Assembly (NCBI RefSeq): GCF_021916785.1
Contig: NZ_JAKCFC010000006.1
Span: forward strand, 186,001-250,000
Source of the DNA: Mycolicibacterium lacusdiani
GTDB taxonomy: Bacteria > Actinomycetota > Actinomycetes > Mycobacteriales > Mycobacteriaceae
Direction: 5' to 3'
DNA length: 64,000 nucleotides
Part shown: piece by piece, positions 10,610 through 18,120 of the stretch
How positions within the stretch are numbered: position 1 is the first letter of the stretch
Layout: every line of letters begins with the position of its first letter
Made by a program: the position numbers and the translations under genes
The notes under the pieces: model-generated
The model's database searches: none
What the model was told of the DNA's origin: nothing
What the model saw: the letters and a program-made list of their open reading frames with translations, nothing else

Positions 10610-11928
10610 TGCCGCTCGCTCGTCCCGGACAGCATGTCCGCCCACATGCCGGGGAAGTCGGGCAGCGTCTTGGCGGTCGTGCCGATGTCCTCGACCTCCA
10701 CGCCGGGCACCTTCAGACCGATGATCGCGCCCGCGGTCGCCATCCTGTGGTCGGCGTAGGACCGCCACGCCCCACCGTGCATCGGGCGCGCCACGATCGC
10801 CAGGCCGTCGTCGGTCTCCTCGCACTGGCCGCCGAGCCGGTTGATCTCGGCGGTGAGCGCGGCGAGCCGGTCGGTTTCGTGGCCCCGCAGGTGGGCGATG
10901 CCGCTCAGCCGCGATTCCGAACCCGGCTCGGCAAGGGCCGCCATGGCTGCGACCGACGGTGCGAGTTCGCCGATCTCGCCGAGGTCCGCGTCGAATCCGG
11001 CGTAGCCGTCGGGGCCGGCGACCTCGAGGTGGCCGACACCCAGATGCACCGAGGCGCCGATCTTCTGCAGTAGCTCGATGATGGCGGCGGCGGGTTGGAC
11101 GCTCGTGGTCGGCCATCCGGCGATCCGGACGGCGCCGCCGGTCACCAGCGCCGCCGCGAGGAACGGCACCGAGTTCGACAGGTCGGGCTCGATCGGCCAG
11201 TGCCGCGCGGCCACCGGTCCGGGACTCACGTGCCAACGGTTGCCCTGGCCGTCGTCGACGTCGACGCCTGCCTCGCGCAGCATCGCCACCGTCATCGCGA
11301 CGTGCGGCGCCGAGGGCACCGCGGCGCCGGTGTGCACCACGGTCAGTCCGTCGGCGAACGTCGCGCCCGACAGCAGCAGACCGGAGACGAACTGCGACGA
11401 TGCCGACGCGTCGATCTCCACGGTGCCGCCCCGGACCGTCCCGGCGCCCCGCACCTGGAACGGCAGACCGTCGCCGTCCAGTGCCACGCCCAGGTGGCGC
11501 AGCGCAGCCAGCAGCGGCGCGATCGGCCGGGATCGGGCCTGCTCGTCGCCGTCGAAGGTGACCACTTCGGTTCCTAGTGCTGCCAGCGGCGGGACGAAGC
11601 GCAACACGGTGCCCGCGAGGCCGCAGTCGATCCTCGCATCGGCCGTGGGCTCGATGGCGCCGCTGACGGTGAGGTCGGTGCTGTCGCCTGTCACGGTGAC
11701 GCCAAGTGCGCGCAGGGCGCCGATCATCAGATCGGTGTCGCGACTGCGCAGCGCGCCGGTGACCGTCGACGCACCCTGGGGCGTGGCCAGCGCGGCCAGG
11801 ATCAGAGCGCGGTTGGTCTGCGACTTCGATCCCGGCACGGTGACGGTCGCCCGGATGGGCACCGGTGCGGTCGGTGCGGGCCAGAGCTGCCCTCGATCGT
11901 CGGGTGCACGGTCTGTCACGGTCACCAT
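10606..11928 (-). CDS. aroA: 3-phosphoshikimate 1-carboxyvinyltransferase (EPSP synthase)
   Basis: A 440-residue shikimate-pathway enzyme that joins shikimate-3-phosphate and phosphoenolpyruvate. The substrate-binding signature VPGSKSQTNRALILAALA is near residues 31-48, and the two-domain inside-out barrel is complete, including RGHETDRLAAL and SYADHRMATAGAI near the C-terminus. The length equals that of other mycobacterial AroA proteins (Rv3227). ATG 11928 lies 35 nt from the divergent SRAP gene start, so the two share a very short promoter region. rsgA overlaps its stop codon, giving an aroA-rsgA-methyltransferase operon. Confidence 0.97.
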   Translation of the reverse strand: MVTVTDRAPDDRGQLWPAPTAPVPIRATVTVPGSKSQTNRALILAALATPQGASTVTGALRSRDTDLMIGALRALGVTVTGDSTDLTVSGAIEPTADARIDCGLAGTVLRFVPPLAALGTEVVTFDGDEQARSRPIAPLLAALRHLGVALDGDGLPFQVRGAGTVRGGTVEIDASASSQFVSGLLLSGATFADGLTVVHTGAAVPSAPHVAMTVAMLREAGVDVDDGQGNRWHVSPGPVAARHWPIEPDLSNSVPFLAAALVTGGAVRIAGWPTTSVQPAAAIIELLQKIGASVHLGVGHLEVAGPDGYAGFDADLGEIGELAPSVAAMAALAEPGSESRLSGIAHLRGHETDRLAALTAEINRLGGQCEETDDGLAIVARPMHGGAWRSYADHRMATAGAIIGLKVPGVEVEDIGTTAKTLPDFPGMWADMLSGTSERH

Positions 11929-11963
11929 CCTGCCTTGTCGCCGGTTTCTGCCACCATGGACGT

Positions 11964-12716
11964 ATGTGCGGGCGATTCGCGGTGACGACCGATCCGGCGC
12001 TGCTGGCCGAGAAGATCAAGGCGATCGACGAGGCGACCGAGAGCGCCAAGGACGCGCCGAGCGCCAACTACAACGTCGCGCCGACGACCACGATCGCCAC
12101 CGTGGTCAAGCGGCACACCGAGCCCGACGACGAGTCGACGCGGCGGGTGCGGCTGATGCGCTGGGGCCTGGTTCCCGCGTGGACCAAGGCTGCCGACGGC
12201 GGCACACCGGACACGAAGGGGCCACTGCTGATCAACGCGCGCTCGGAGAAGATCACGTCGTCACCGGCCTTTCGCTCCTCGGCCAAGGGCAAGCGCTGCC
12301 TGGTCCCGATGGACGGCTGGTACGAGTGGCGCGGTGAGAAGGGCTCGAAGACGCCGTTCTTCATGTACGCCGGCGACGGTGAGCCGCTGTTCATGGCTGG
12401 CCTGTGGTCGACGTGGCGGCCCAAGGACGCCCCCAAGGACGCGCCGCCGCTACTGAGTTGCACCATCATCACGACCGACGCGGCCGCCAAGCTCGCCGAC
12501 ATCCACGACCGGATGCCGCTGACGATCAGCGAAGCCGATTGGGACCGCTGGCTCGACCCCGACGCGCCCGTCGACGAGGGATTGCTGCGCGGCCACGGCG
12601 ATCTCGACCGCATCGAGATCCGGGAGGTCTCGCGTCTGGTCAACAGCGTGCGCAACAACGGCCCGGAACTCATCGAGCCTGCCGAGCCGCAGGCCGAGCA
12701 GGGCACGCTGCTTTGA
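11964..12716 (+). CDS. SRAP (YedK/HMCES) family abasic-site crosslinking protein
   Basis: A 250-residue SOS-response-associated peptidase-fold protein. Family members form a stable thiazolidine link to abasic sites in single-stranded DNA through Cys2 after removal of the initiator Met. The N-terminus MCGRFAV supplies that Cys. The conserved PMDGWYEW (active-site Glu) and HDRMP (active-site His) motifs are present. ATG 11964 is fixed by the Cys2 requirement, so longer readings can be excluded. The next gene starts within its stop codon (TTGA overlap), indicating coupling. Corresponds to Rv3226c in M. tuberculosis. Confidence 0.95.
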   Translation: MCGRFAVTTDPALLAEKIKAIDEATESAKDAPSANYNVAPTTTIATVVKRHTEPDDESTRRVRLMRWGLVPAWTKAADGGTPDTKGPLLINARSEKITSSPAFRSSAKGKRCLVPMDGWYEWRGEKGSKTPFFMYAGDGEPLFMAGLWSTWRPKDAPKDAPPLLSCTIITTDAAAKLADIHDRMPLTISEADWDRWLDPDAPVDEGLLRGHGDLDRIEIREVSRLVNSVRNNGPELIEPAEPQAEQGTLL

Positions 12717-14230
12717 CCCACCCTCTGTCGGACCCCGCGGTGGTCGACGCCCTCGCCGATGACCTCCGCGCGGCGGCCTACACGACCGATGGCGTCGCCG
12801 GACTGCTCGGTGCCGAAGCCGGCGCGGCGTTCAGCAGGGGATCGTGGTGGTCGGCACTGCGCGCCACCGATCGCGCGACACCGGAACGGCAGGCGCTGGC
12901 CATCCTGGTCCGGTTGTTCCTGCTCGGTGCGGAGGAGCCGCGCGACCGCGCCGCCCACGCGATGCCCACTGCGGGCGTCGACGCGCTGGTCGCCAACGAC
13001 GTTCTCGAGGTCACCCCGCACGGGACGCTGCGCGCTGCTCTCGACATCCGGCCGCACGGCGACGGGGTGCGCGACTTCCTCGTCGTGTCAGATCTGGACG
13101 CCGCGGTCCGGCCCGGGGCGGTGGCATTCGACCACGTGCTCGGCATCGGCAGTGCGTCGGTCACCCTGGCGCACGCCGTCGTCCGCGAACCCGTGCGCCG
13201 GGCGCTCGACCTCGGCACGGGCTGCGGCATCCAGGCACTGCACCTCGATGCGCATTGCGACGCCATCGTTGGCACGGATACCAATGCCCGTGCGCTCGCA
13301 CTCGCCGCGGCCACCGCCCGTCTGAACGGCATGTCGTGGGACCTGCGGCCGGGCAGCCTGTTCGAGCCGGTGGCCGGTGAGCGCTTCGACCTGATCGTGT
13401 CGAACCCGCCGTTCGTGGTGGGCACTGGCGCGCTGGACTACGAGTACCGCGACTCTGGCATGGCCGGGGATTCGTTGTCGGAGAAGCTGATCCGGCAGGC
13501 TCGCGACCATCTCGAACCGGGTGGGACCGCCCAGATCATGGCCAATTGGATCGTGCGTCGAGGCGACGAGGACGGTGCCTGGCGCGACCGCGTCAGGGGC
13601 TGGCTCGCCGATACCGGCCTGCATGCGTGGGTGGTTCAGCGCGAGTTCGCCGATCCGATCAGCTACGTCTCACTGTGGACCTCGGATGCGGGGGAGCCGC
13701 CGGAGGAAGCGGCTCGCCGCGGCGGAGTGTGGCTGGACTGGTTCGCCGACCAGGACATCGCTGGGATCGGCATGGGCATGGTGACTCTGCGCGCCCCTCG
13801 CCGCGACGAGAGCCGCCCGCCCGACCAGGTGCTCGAAGAGATCACCGGAGCCGACGAGGGATTGACCGGCCCCGAGGTGGCGGCGTTCTTCGCCCGCCGC
13901 GAGTACCTCCACGACACCGGTGACGACCAGCTGTTGGCGGCCCGGCTGTCGACGGCGCCGGTCTTCCTCGAGGAACAGTCGCTGCCCGGTCCCGACGGCT
14001 GGCAGACCGTCGGGGCCGCAGTGCGCAGGCCCGGCGGACCCGGTGCGGTGCTCGGCGTCGACGAGGTGTCGCGGGCGCTGCTCGCAGGGTGCCGTGGCGA
14101 GGTGCCGCTGGGCATGCTCATCGACCTGCTCGCATCGGTGCACGGCGTCGACGGCGACGCCCTGGCCGAGGCGGCGCTGCCCGTCGTCCGCGAGGCCATC
14201 AGTCGCGGAATCCTCTACGAGGCGGAGTGA
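12713..14230 (+). CDS. Large SAM-dependent methyltransferase with NPPF motif
   Basis: A 505-residue actinobacterial methyltransferase. Residues 1-~150 form an alpha-helical N-terminal domain (DUF7059-like). The methyltransferase core has DLGTGCGIQALHL around residue 166 and the NPPF motif near residue 230, typical of amino-methyltransferases acting on Gln, Ade or Gua in protein, RNA or DNA. A ~200-residue C-terminal extension follows. The TTG start at 12713 overlaps the TGA of the SRAP gene by four bases, leaving no intergenic space. M. tuberculosis carries a different gene (Rv3225c) at this position. The target is unknown; an rRNA or release-factor-type substrate would fit the NPPF motif (inference). 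Confidence 0.88.
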   Translation: MTHPLSDPAVVDALADDLRAAAYTTDGVAGLLGAEAGAAFSRGSWWSALRATDRATPERQALAILVRLFLLGAEEPRDRAAHAMPTAGVDALVANDVLEVTPHGTLRAALDIRPHGDGVRDFLVVSDLDAAVRPGAVAFDHVLGIGSASVTLAHAVVREPVRRALDLGTGCGIQALHLDAHCDAIVGTDTNARALALAAATARLNGMSWDLRPGSLFEPVAGERFDLIVSNPPFVVGTGALDYEYRDSGMAGDSLSEKLIRQARDHLEPGGTAQIMANWIVRRGDEDGAWRDRVRGWLADTGLHAWVVQREFADPISYVSLWTSDAGEPPEEAARRGGVWLDWFADQDIAGIGMGMVTLRAPRRDESRPPDQVLEEITGADEGLTGPEVAAFFARREYLHDTGDDQLLAARLSTAPVFLEEQSLPGPDGWQTVGAAVRRPGGPGAVLGVDEVSRALLAGCRGEVPLGMLIDLLASVHGVDGDALAEAALPVVREAISRGILYEAE

Positions 14231-14231
14231 T

Positions 14232-15008
14232 TCACGCCCGTCGCGTCGCGCTGGCCACCACGTAGGGCGCCTCGAACCGGACGCCGTCGGCGGTGGCGTG
14301 CTCGCTCAGCGCCTCGCGGAACGCGTCGCGCAGCCGGTCGCGCTGGCGGGCGTCCGCGCGACCGAAGGCTCCGACGTGCATCGGGGACTCCTCGGTGACG
14401 AATGCCAACGCCGCGTCCAGGGAAGCGAACTCCCACCCATGCCGGCCCTCGGTGATCTCGACGCCCTCGAAGTCGGCGGCCAAACGCTGGGCCACCACCT
14501 CGGAGTTGCCCCACTGGTCGGGCGAGTAGCCGGTGTCGGGTGGCGCACCGAGGACCGCGACGATCGGATCGAAGAACGGGTTCCGATCGCTGCGCACCCA
14601 GGACGAGAACACCAGCACGCCAGCGGGTTTGACCAGCCGCGCGATCTCGGCGACCTGGCGGCCCGGCTCGACGAAGATGATGCCCATGTTCGACACGACC
14701 ACGTCGAAGGCGTCGGTCGGCAGCCCGGTGTCCGCGGCATCGGCCGCCACCCACGCCACGTCGAGGTTCTCGGCCGTGGCCTTCTCCCGGGCCTGGGCGA
14801 TCAGTTCGGGGGTGAGGTCGACGGCCGTGACGCGTGCGCCACGCCGAGCTGCTGCCAGTGCGGCGCTACCGGTGCCGCAGGCCAGGTCGAGCAGCGTCGC
14901 ATCCCGCAGTGGCCGACGCCGGTCGGCGAACTCGACCGTCTGCCAGGCGATGTCCGAGATGCGCTCCGCCACCGACTCGTATCGCCCGGCGGACCACGGT
15001 GAACCCAT
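14232..15008 (-). CDS. Class I SAM-dependent methyltransferase (UbiE-like)
   Basis: A 258-residue methyltransferase with motif I LLDLACGTGSAAL, VTAVDLTPELI for ribose binding, and the loop VSNMGIIFVEPGRQVAEIAR. The closest recognisable style is small-molecule or quinone/lipid methyltransferases. ATG 15008 is five bases from the SDR stop codon, so the two minus-strand genes form an operon; the 3' end nearly abuts the converging large methyltransferase. No membrane segment or substrate-defining motif is visible. It has no counterpart at this position in M. tuberculosis. Confidence 0.88.
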   Translation of the reverse strand: MGSPWSAGRYESVAERISDIAWQTVEFADRRRPLRDATLLDLACGTGSAALAAARRGARVTAVDLTPELIAQAREKATAENLDVAWVAADAADTGLPTDAFDVVVSNMGIIFVEPGRQVAEIARLVKPAGVLVFSSWVRSDRNPFFDPIVAVLGAPPDTGYSPDQWGNSEVVAQRLAADFEGVEITEGRHGWEFASLDAALAFVTEESPMHVGAFGRADARQRDRLRDAFREALSEHATADGVRFEAPYVVASATRRA

Positions 15009-15013
15009 CGTGT

Positions 15014-15856
15014 TCAGCCCTGATATCCGGGCGGGTTGGGGGTGTCGACCCACAGGTCGACCCCGAGGTCGGAGCCGGGCACGCAGTCGTACACCGACAG
15101 GTCCGTGACGCCGTTGGCGAGCAGCACGTCCTCGCACAGCAGGCTGTGACCGGTGTACGTCGAGGGCTTGGTCAGGATGGCGTATGCCGCGTCGGCGTAC
15201 ACCGCGGGCTTGCGCGCCTTGGCCATCGCCTCGTCGCCGCCGAGCAGGTTCTGCACGGCAGCCGTCGCGACCAGGGTGCGCGGCCACAGGGTGTTCGACG
15301 CGATGCCCGCGTCCCGCATCTCCTCGGCGATGCCCAACGCGCACAGAGTCATTCCGAACTTCGCCATCATGTAGGCCGTCGGCTTGAGCCATTCCGACTC
15401 GAGCCGGATCGGCGGCGAGAGCGTCAGCACGTGCGGGTTCTCGCGGCCCTTCATGTGCGGGATGCAGGCCTGCGACACCGTGTAGGAGCCGCGCACCTGA
15501 ATGCCGTTCATGAGGTCGAACCGCTTGAGTGGCACCTCCTCGATGGAGCCGAGGTTGATGGCGGAGGCGTTGTTGACGCACATGTCGATCCCGCCGAACG
15601 CCTCGACGGCCTTGGCCACCGCCGCGGTGACCGAGTCGCCGTCGCGGATGTCGCCGACGATCGGAAGGGCGTTGCCGCCGGCCTCCTCGATCTCCTTGGC
15701 TGCGGTGTAGACCGTGCCCTCGAGCTTCGGATGGGGTTCTGCGGTCTTGGCTACCAGCGCGACGTTGGCGCCGTCGGCGGCGACGCGCTTGGCGATCGCC
15801 AACCCGATGCCCCTGCTGGCGCCGGAGATGAACATGGTCTTCCCTGATAGCGACAT
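15014..15856 (-). CDS. Short-chain dehydrogenase/reductase (Rv3224-like, HSDL2 type)
   Basis: A 280-residue SDR with the cofactor motif SGASRGIG (residues 11-18), NNAS, and the catalytic YMMAK (Tyr/Lys) preceded by a Ser in LTLSPP. The 'SPPIRLESEW' loop and the long C-terminal part resemble the HSDL2/Rv3224 subgroup rather than classical FabG. Substrate unknown, probably a hydrophobic alcohol or ketone. It is followed by a UbiE-like methyltransferase and preceded by the YbaK gene, all on the minus strand. Synteny with Rv3224 of M. tuberculosis supports the identification. Confidence 0.92.
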   Translation of the reverse strand: MSLSGKTMFISGASRGIGLAIAKRVAADGANVALVAKTAEPHPKLEGTVYTAAKEIEEAGGNALPIVGDIRDGDSVTAAVAKAVEAFGGIDMCVNNASAINLGSIEEVPLKRFDLMNGIQVRGSYTVSQACIPHMKGRENPHVLTLSPPIRLESEWLKPTAYMMAKFGMTLCALGIAEEMRDAGIASNTLWPRTLVATAAVQNLLGGDEAMAKARKPAVYADAAYAILTKPSTYTGHSLLCEDVLLANGVTDLSVYDCVPGSDLGVDLWVDTPNPPGYQG

Positions 15857-15891
15857 GGGGCCACCCTAGGACGATCGGCGGCGGCAGGGGC

Positions 15892-16386
15892 CTATCCGGG
15901 TGCCCGTATGTCGGCGACGGCGGCGTCGGTGAGCCGGACGAGGTCGTCGGGCACGAGGGCCACGTCCCAGCCGCGCTTGCCTGCACTGCACAGCACCCGG
16001 TCCCACGCCAGCGCGGAGGCGTCGACGACGGTGGGCAGCGGCTTGCGCTGACCGAGGGGTGAGATGCCGCCCAGTACGTAGCCGGTGGACCGTTCGGCTG
16101 CCCGGCGGTCGGCCATTGCGGCCCGGGGTGCCGACAGCGCGGCCGCGGCGGCCTTGAGCGACAGCTTGGCCGGAACCGGGAGTACGGCGACCGCCAGACC
16201 CGTCGGCAGCTCGATGATCAGCGTCTTGAGGATCTGATCGGCCGCCACGCCCTCGGTCGCGGCGAGTTCGGCGACGGCCTCGTCGCCGAAGGACTCGACG
16301 CGCGGGTCGTGGTGGTAGCGCAGCACCTCGTGCGGCACGCCTGCCGTCACGAGCGCGGCGATCGCAGGGGTCGCAGCACGTGGCAT
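15892..16386 (-). CDS. YbaK/EbsC-type aminoacyl-tRNA deacylase
   Basis: A 164-residue single-domain editing protein; YbaK enzymes hydrolyse Cys-tRNA(Pro) mischarged by ProRS. The conserved lysine lies in ADQILKTLIIELPTG, and the LGGISPLGQRKPLPTVVD segment carries the GxxxP loop of the active site. ATG 16386 faces the divergent sigH promoter. As far as I recall, M. tuberculosis annotates two fragments here (Rv3224A and Rv3224B); this copy is intact. Function is inferred from the family only. Confidence 0.9.
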   Translation of the reverse strand: MPRAATPAIAALVTAGVPHEVLRYHHDPRVESFGDEAVAELAATEGVAADQILKTLIIELPTGLAVAVLPVPAKLSLKAAAAALSAPRAAMADRRAAERSTGYVLGGISPLGQRKPLPTVVDASALAWDRVLCSAGKRGWDVALVPDDLVRLTDAAVADIRAPG

Positions 16387-16435
16387 TCGGCCACCCTAGC
16401 CAGCCGGCGTCACCGGCGGCCCGGCTCGGCCACCG

Positions 16436-16461
16436 GGAACAACCCCTGCGTACGGGCTGTT
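16436..16461 (+). promoter_or_regulatory. SigH-type autoregulatory promoter
   Basis: GGAAC (16436-16440), an 18-bp spacer and GTT (16459-16461) match the mycobacterial SigH consensus GGAAC-N18-GTT. It lies upstream of sigH and fits the known positive autoregulation of sigH under oxidative or heat stress. Confidence 0.8.
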
Positions 16462-16612
16462 GTTCGAGGCGATCACGACGGTTCGGCGCGTTGTCGGACT
16501 CAGCAACTAGGATCGGTGGAAGGGGACCTTGGTGCCAACGGCCTGCCTGGAACGTCCAGTCGATGTGCTGGACCCGTTCGGTGCCGCAATCGAAGGGACG
16601 GTGTCCACCGAC

Positions 16613-17281
16613 ATGACCGACTCGACTCTGTCAGCCGGGACAGTTCCCGATGCGCTGACCGACGAACCGCCGAAGCCCGCGGAGACCGACGCCGAACTCA
16701 CCGCACGGTTCGAGCGCGACGCCATTCCGCTGTTGGATCAGCTGTACGGCGGCGCGCTGCGGATGACCCGCAACCCCGCCGACGCCGAGGACCTGCTGCA
16801 GGAGACCATGGTCAAGGCCTATGCCGGATTCCGGTCGTTCCGCGAGGGCACCAACCTCAAGGCCTGGCTGTACCGGATCCTGACCAACACCTACATCAAC
16901 AGCTACCGCAAGAAACAGCGGCAGCCGGCCGAGTATCCGACCGAGGAGATCACCGACTGGCAGCTCGCGGCCAACGCCGAGCACTCGTCGACCGGTCTGC
17001 GCTCGGCCGAGGTCGAGGCGCTGGAGGCGCTGCCCGACACGGAGGTCAAGGCTGCGCTGCAGGCGTTGCCCGAGGAATTCCGGATGGCGGTCTACTACGC
17101 CGACGTCGAAGGCTTCCCATACAAGGAGATCGCGCAGATCATGGACACTCCGATCGGCACGGTCATGTCGCGACTGCACCGCGGACGCAAGCAGCTTCGT
17201 GAGCTGCTGGCCGACGTGGCGCGTGATCGCGGGTTCATTCGAGGTCCGGAGTTCAGCAAAGTGGAGGAGGTCACCTCATGA
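16613..17281 (+). CDS. sigH: ECF sigma factor SigH
   Basis: A 222-residue group 4 sigma factor that directs the thiol-oxidative and heat stress regulon. Region 2 (ARFERDAIPLLDQLYGGALR through LKAWLYRILTNTYINSYRKK) and region 4 (YKEIAQIMDTPIGTVMSRL) are almost identical to the M. tuberculosis protein. ATG 16613 gives a length close to its 216 residues. GTG 16601, GTG 16532 (preceded by GGAAGGGG) and TTG 16529 are in frame upstream, and all are transcribed from the SigH-type promoter, so longer isoforms are possible. The stop overlaps the rshA start (ATGA), coupling the sigma factor to its anti-sigma. Confidence 0.96.
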   Translation: MTDSTLSAGTVPDALTDEPPKPAETDAELTARFERDAIPLLDQLYGGALRMTRNPADAEDLLQETMVKAYAGFRSFREGTNLKAWLYRILTNTYINSYRKKQRQPAEYPTEEITDWQLAANAEHSSTGLRSAEVEALEALPDTEVKAALQALPEEFRMAVYYADVEGFPYKEIAQIMDTPIGTVMSRLHRGRKQLRELLADVARDRGFIRGPEFSKVEEVTS

Positions 17282-17589
17282 CCGCCGATTTCTCACGCCC
17301 AGAGGGTCACGACTTCGAGCCGCCGCTCGGCCCGGTCGATCCGGAGCATCCCGAATGCGCCTCGGTGATCGCCGAGGTATGGACGCTGCTCGACGGCGAG
17401 TGCACCACCGAGACCCGCGACAAGCTGCGTCACCACCTCGAGGAATGCCCCACCTGCCTGCGGCAGTACGGGGTCGAGGAGCGGGTCAAGAACCTGATCG
17501 CCAGCAAGTGCAGCGGCGAGCGTGCCCCCGACAGCCTGCGTCAGCGACTCCGCATCGAGATCAGCCGCACCACCATCATCCGAGGCTGA
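17278..17589 (+). CDS. rshA: Zinc-containing redox-sensing anti-sigma factor RshA
   Basis: A 103-residue ZAS-family anti-sigma factor. It binds SigH under reducing conditions and releases it when the thiols are oxidised or when it is phosphorylated by PknB. The HxxxCxxC motif is H53-C57-C60 within HHLEECPTCLRQYG. ATG 17278 overlaps the sigH stop by four bases, which sets stoichiometric translation. A strong hairpin terminator follows immediately. Corresponds to Rv3221A in M. tuberculosis. Confidence 0.96.
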   Translation: MTADFSRPEGHDFEPPLGPVDPEHPECASVIAEVWTLLDGECTTETRDKLRHHLEECPTCLRQYGVEERVKNLIASKCSGERAPDSLRQRLRIEISRTTIIRG

Positions 17590-17596
17590 AACGCAA

Positions 17597-17621
17597 GACG
17601 GCGGCCCAATGGGCCGCCGTC
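17597..17621. terminator. Perfect 11-bp stem terminator after rshA
   Basis: GACGGCGGCCC (17597-17607), loop AAT and GGGCCGCCGTC (17611-17621). It lies between the sigH-rshA operon and the converging bL37 gene, so it can act for both. Confidence 0.85.
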
Positions 17622-17639
17622 GTTGTGTGGGGGTGAAGG

Positions 17640-17714
17640 TCAGGCGTTGGGACGCTTCCCGTGGTTGGCCTTCGAGTGCTTACGATCGCGCTTCTTGCGG
17701 CCTCGCTTGGCCAT
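17640..17714 (-). CDS. 24-residue ribosomal protein bL37
   Basis: The 25-codon minus-strand frame encodes a 24-residue, Lys/Arg/His-rich peptide starting MAKRGRKKRDRKHSK and ending GKRPNA. It matches bL37, the small protein found in mycobacterial 50S cryo-EM structures, where it packs on 23S rRNA. ATG 17714 is preceded by GGGAGA at a suitable distance. The gene lies between rshA and the biotinyl protein gene, its usual place, and is commonly missed because of its size. It is expressed opposite to both neighbours. Confidence 0.9.
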   Translation of the reverse strand: MAKRGRKKRDRKHSKANHGKRPNA

Positions 17715-17881
17715 GGTCGGTCTCCCGTCGAGTCTTGTGAATCAGGTGCTTACTCCCCAGTGTCTCACGATCGTGCCGGTGAGTTCCAATGCGTTGTCAG
17801 CCTGCCGGTGTGGTTCGATGGTCCGGTACGTCAGACCCCCTGGGTCCCCATGAGGCAAGCGTCGAGACGAGCGGAGTGAAG

Positions 17882-18097
17882 ATGGCCGAGGACGTTCGCG
17901 CCGAGATCGTGGCCAGTGTGCTCGAGGTCGTGGTGAGCGAAGGCGATCAGATCGGCGAAGGGGACACCCTGGTGCTGCTCGAATCGATGAAGATGGAGAT
18001 CCCGGTGCTCGCCGAGGTCGCGGGCACCGTCTCGTCGGTCAACGTCTCCGTCGGCGACGTCATCCAGGCCGGCGACCTCATCGCCGTCATCAGCTAG
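17882..18097 (+). CDS. Biotinylated carrier protein TB7.3
   Basis: A 71-residue stand-alone biotinyl/lipoyl domain. The biotin-accepting Lys is K37 in ESMKMEIP, the classic MKM motif, within a complete beta-sandwich of about 70 residues. ATG 17882 is preceded by GCGGAG. Such proteins can carry CO2 for biotin-dependent carboxylases, but no carboxylase gene is nearby and its partner is unknown. pdtaS begins 23 nt after the stop, as in M. tuberculosis (Rv3221c-Rv3220c), so the two are probably cotranscribed. Confidence 0.94.
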   Translation: MAEDVRAEIVASVLEVVVSEGDQIGEGDTLVLLESMKMEIPVLAEVAGTVSSVNVSVGDVIQAGDLIAVIS

Positions 18098-18120
18098 GCG
18101 CCCACCGGAGGAACCCCACC

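Noticed and set aside
10610..12067. N-terminal extension fusing RsgA to a ~480-residue upstream part
   Set aside because: The extension is the out-of-frame shadow of aroA. RsgA similarity begins only at TTG 10609.
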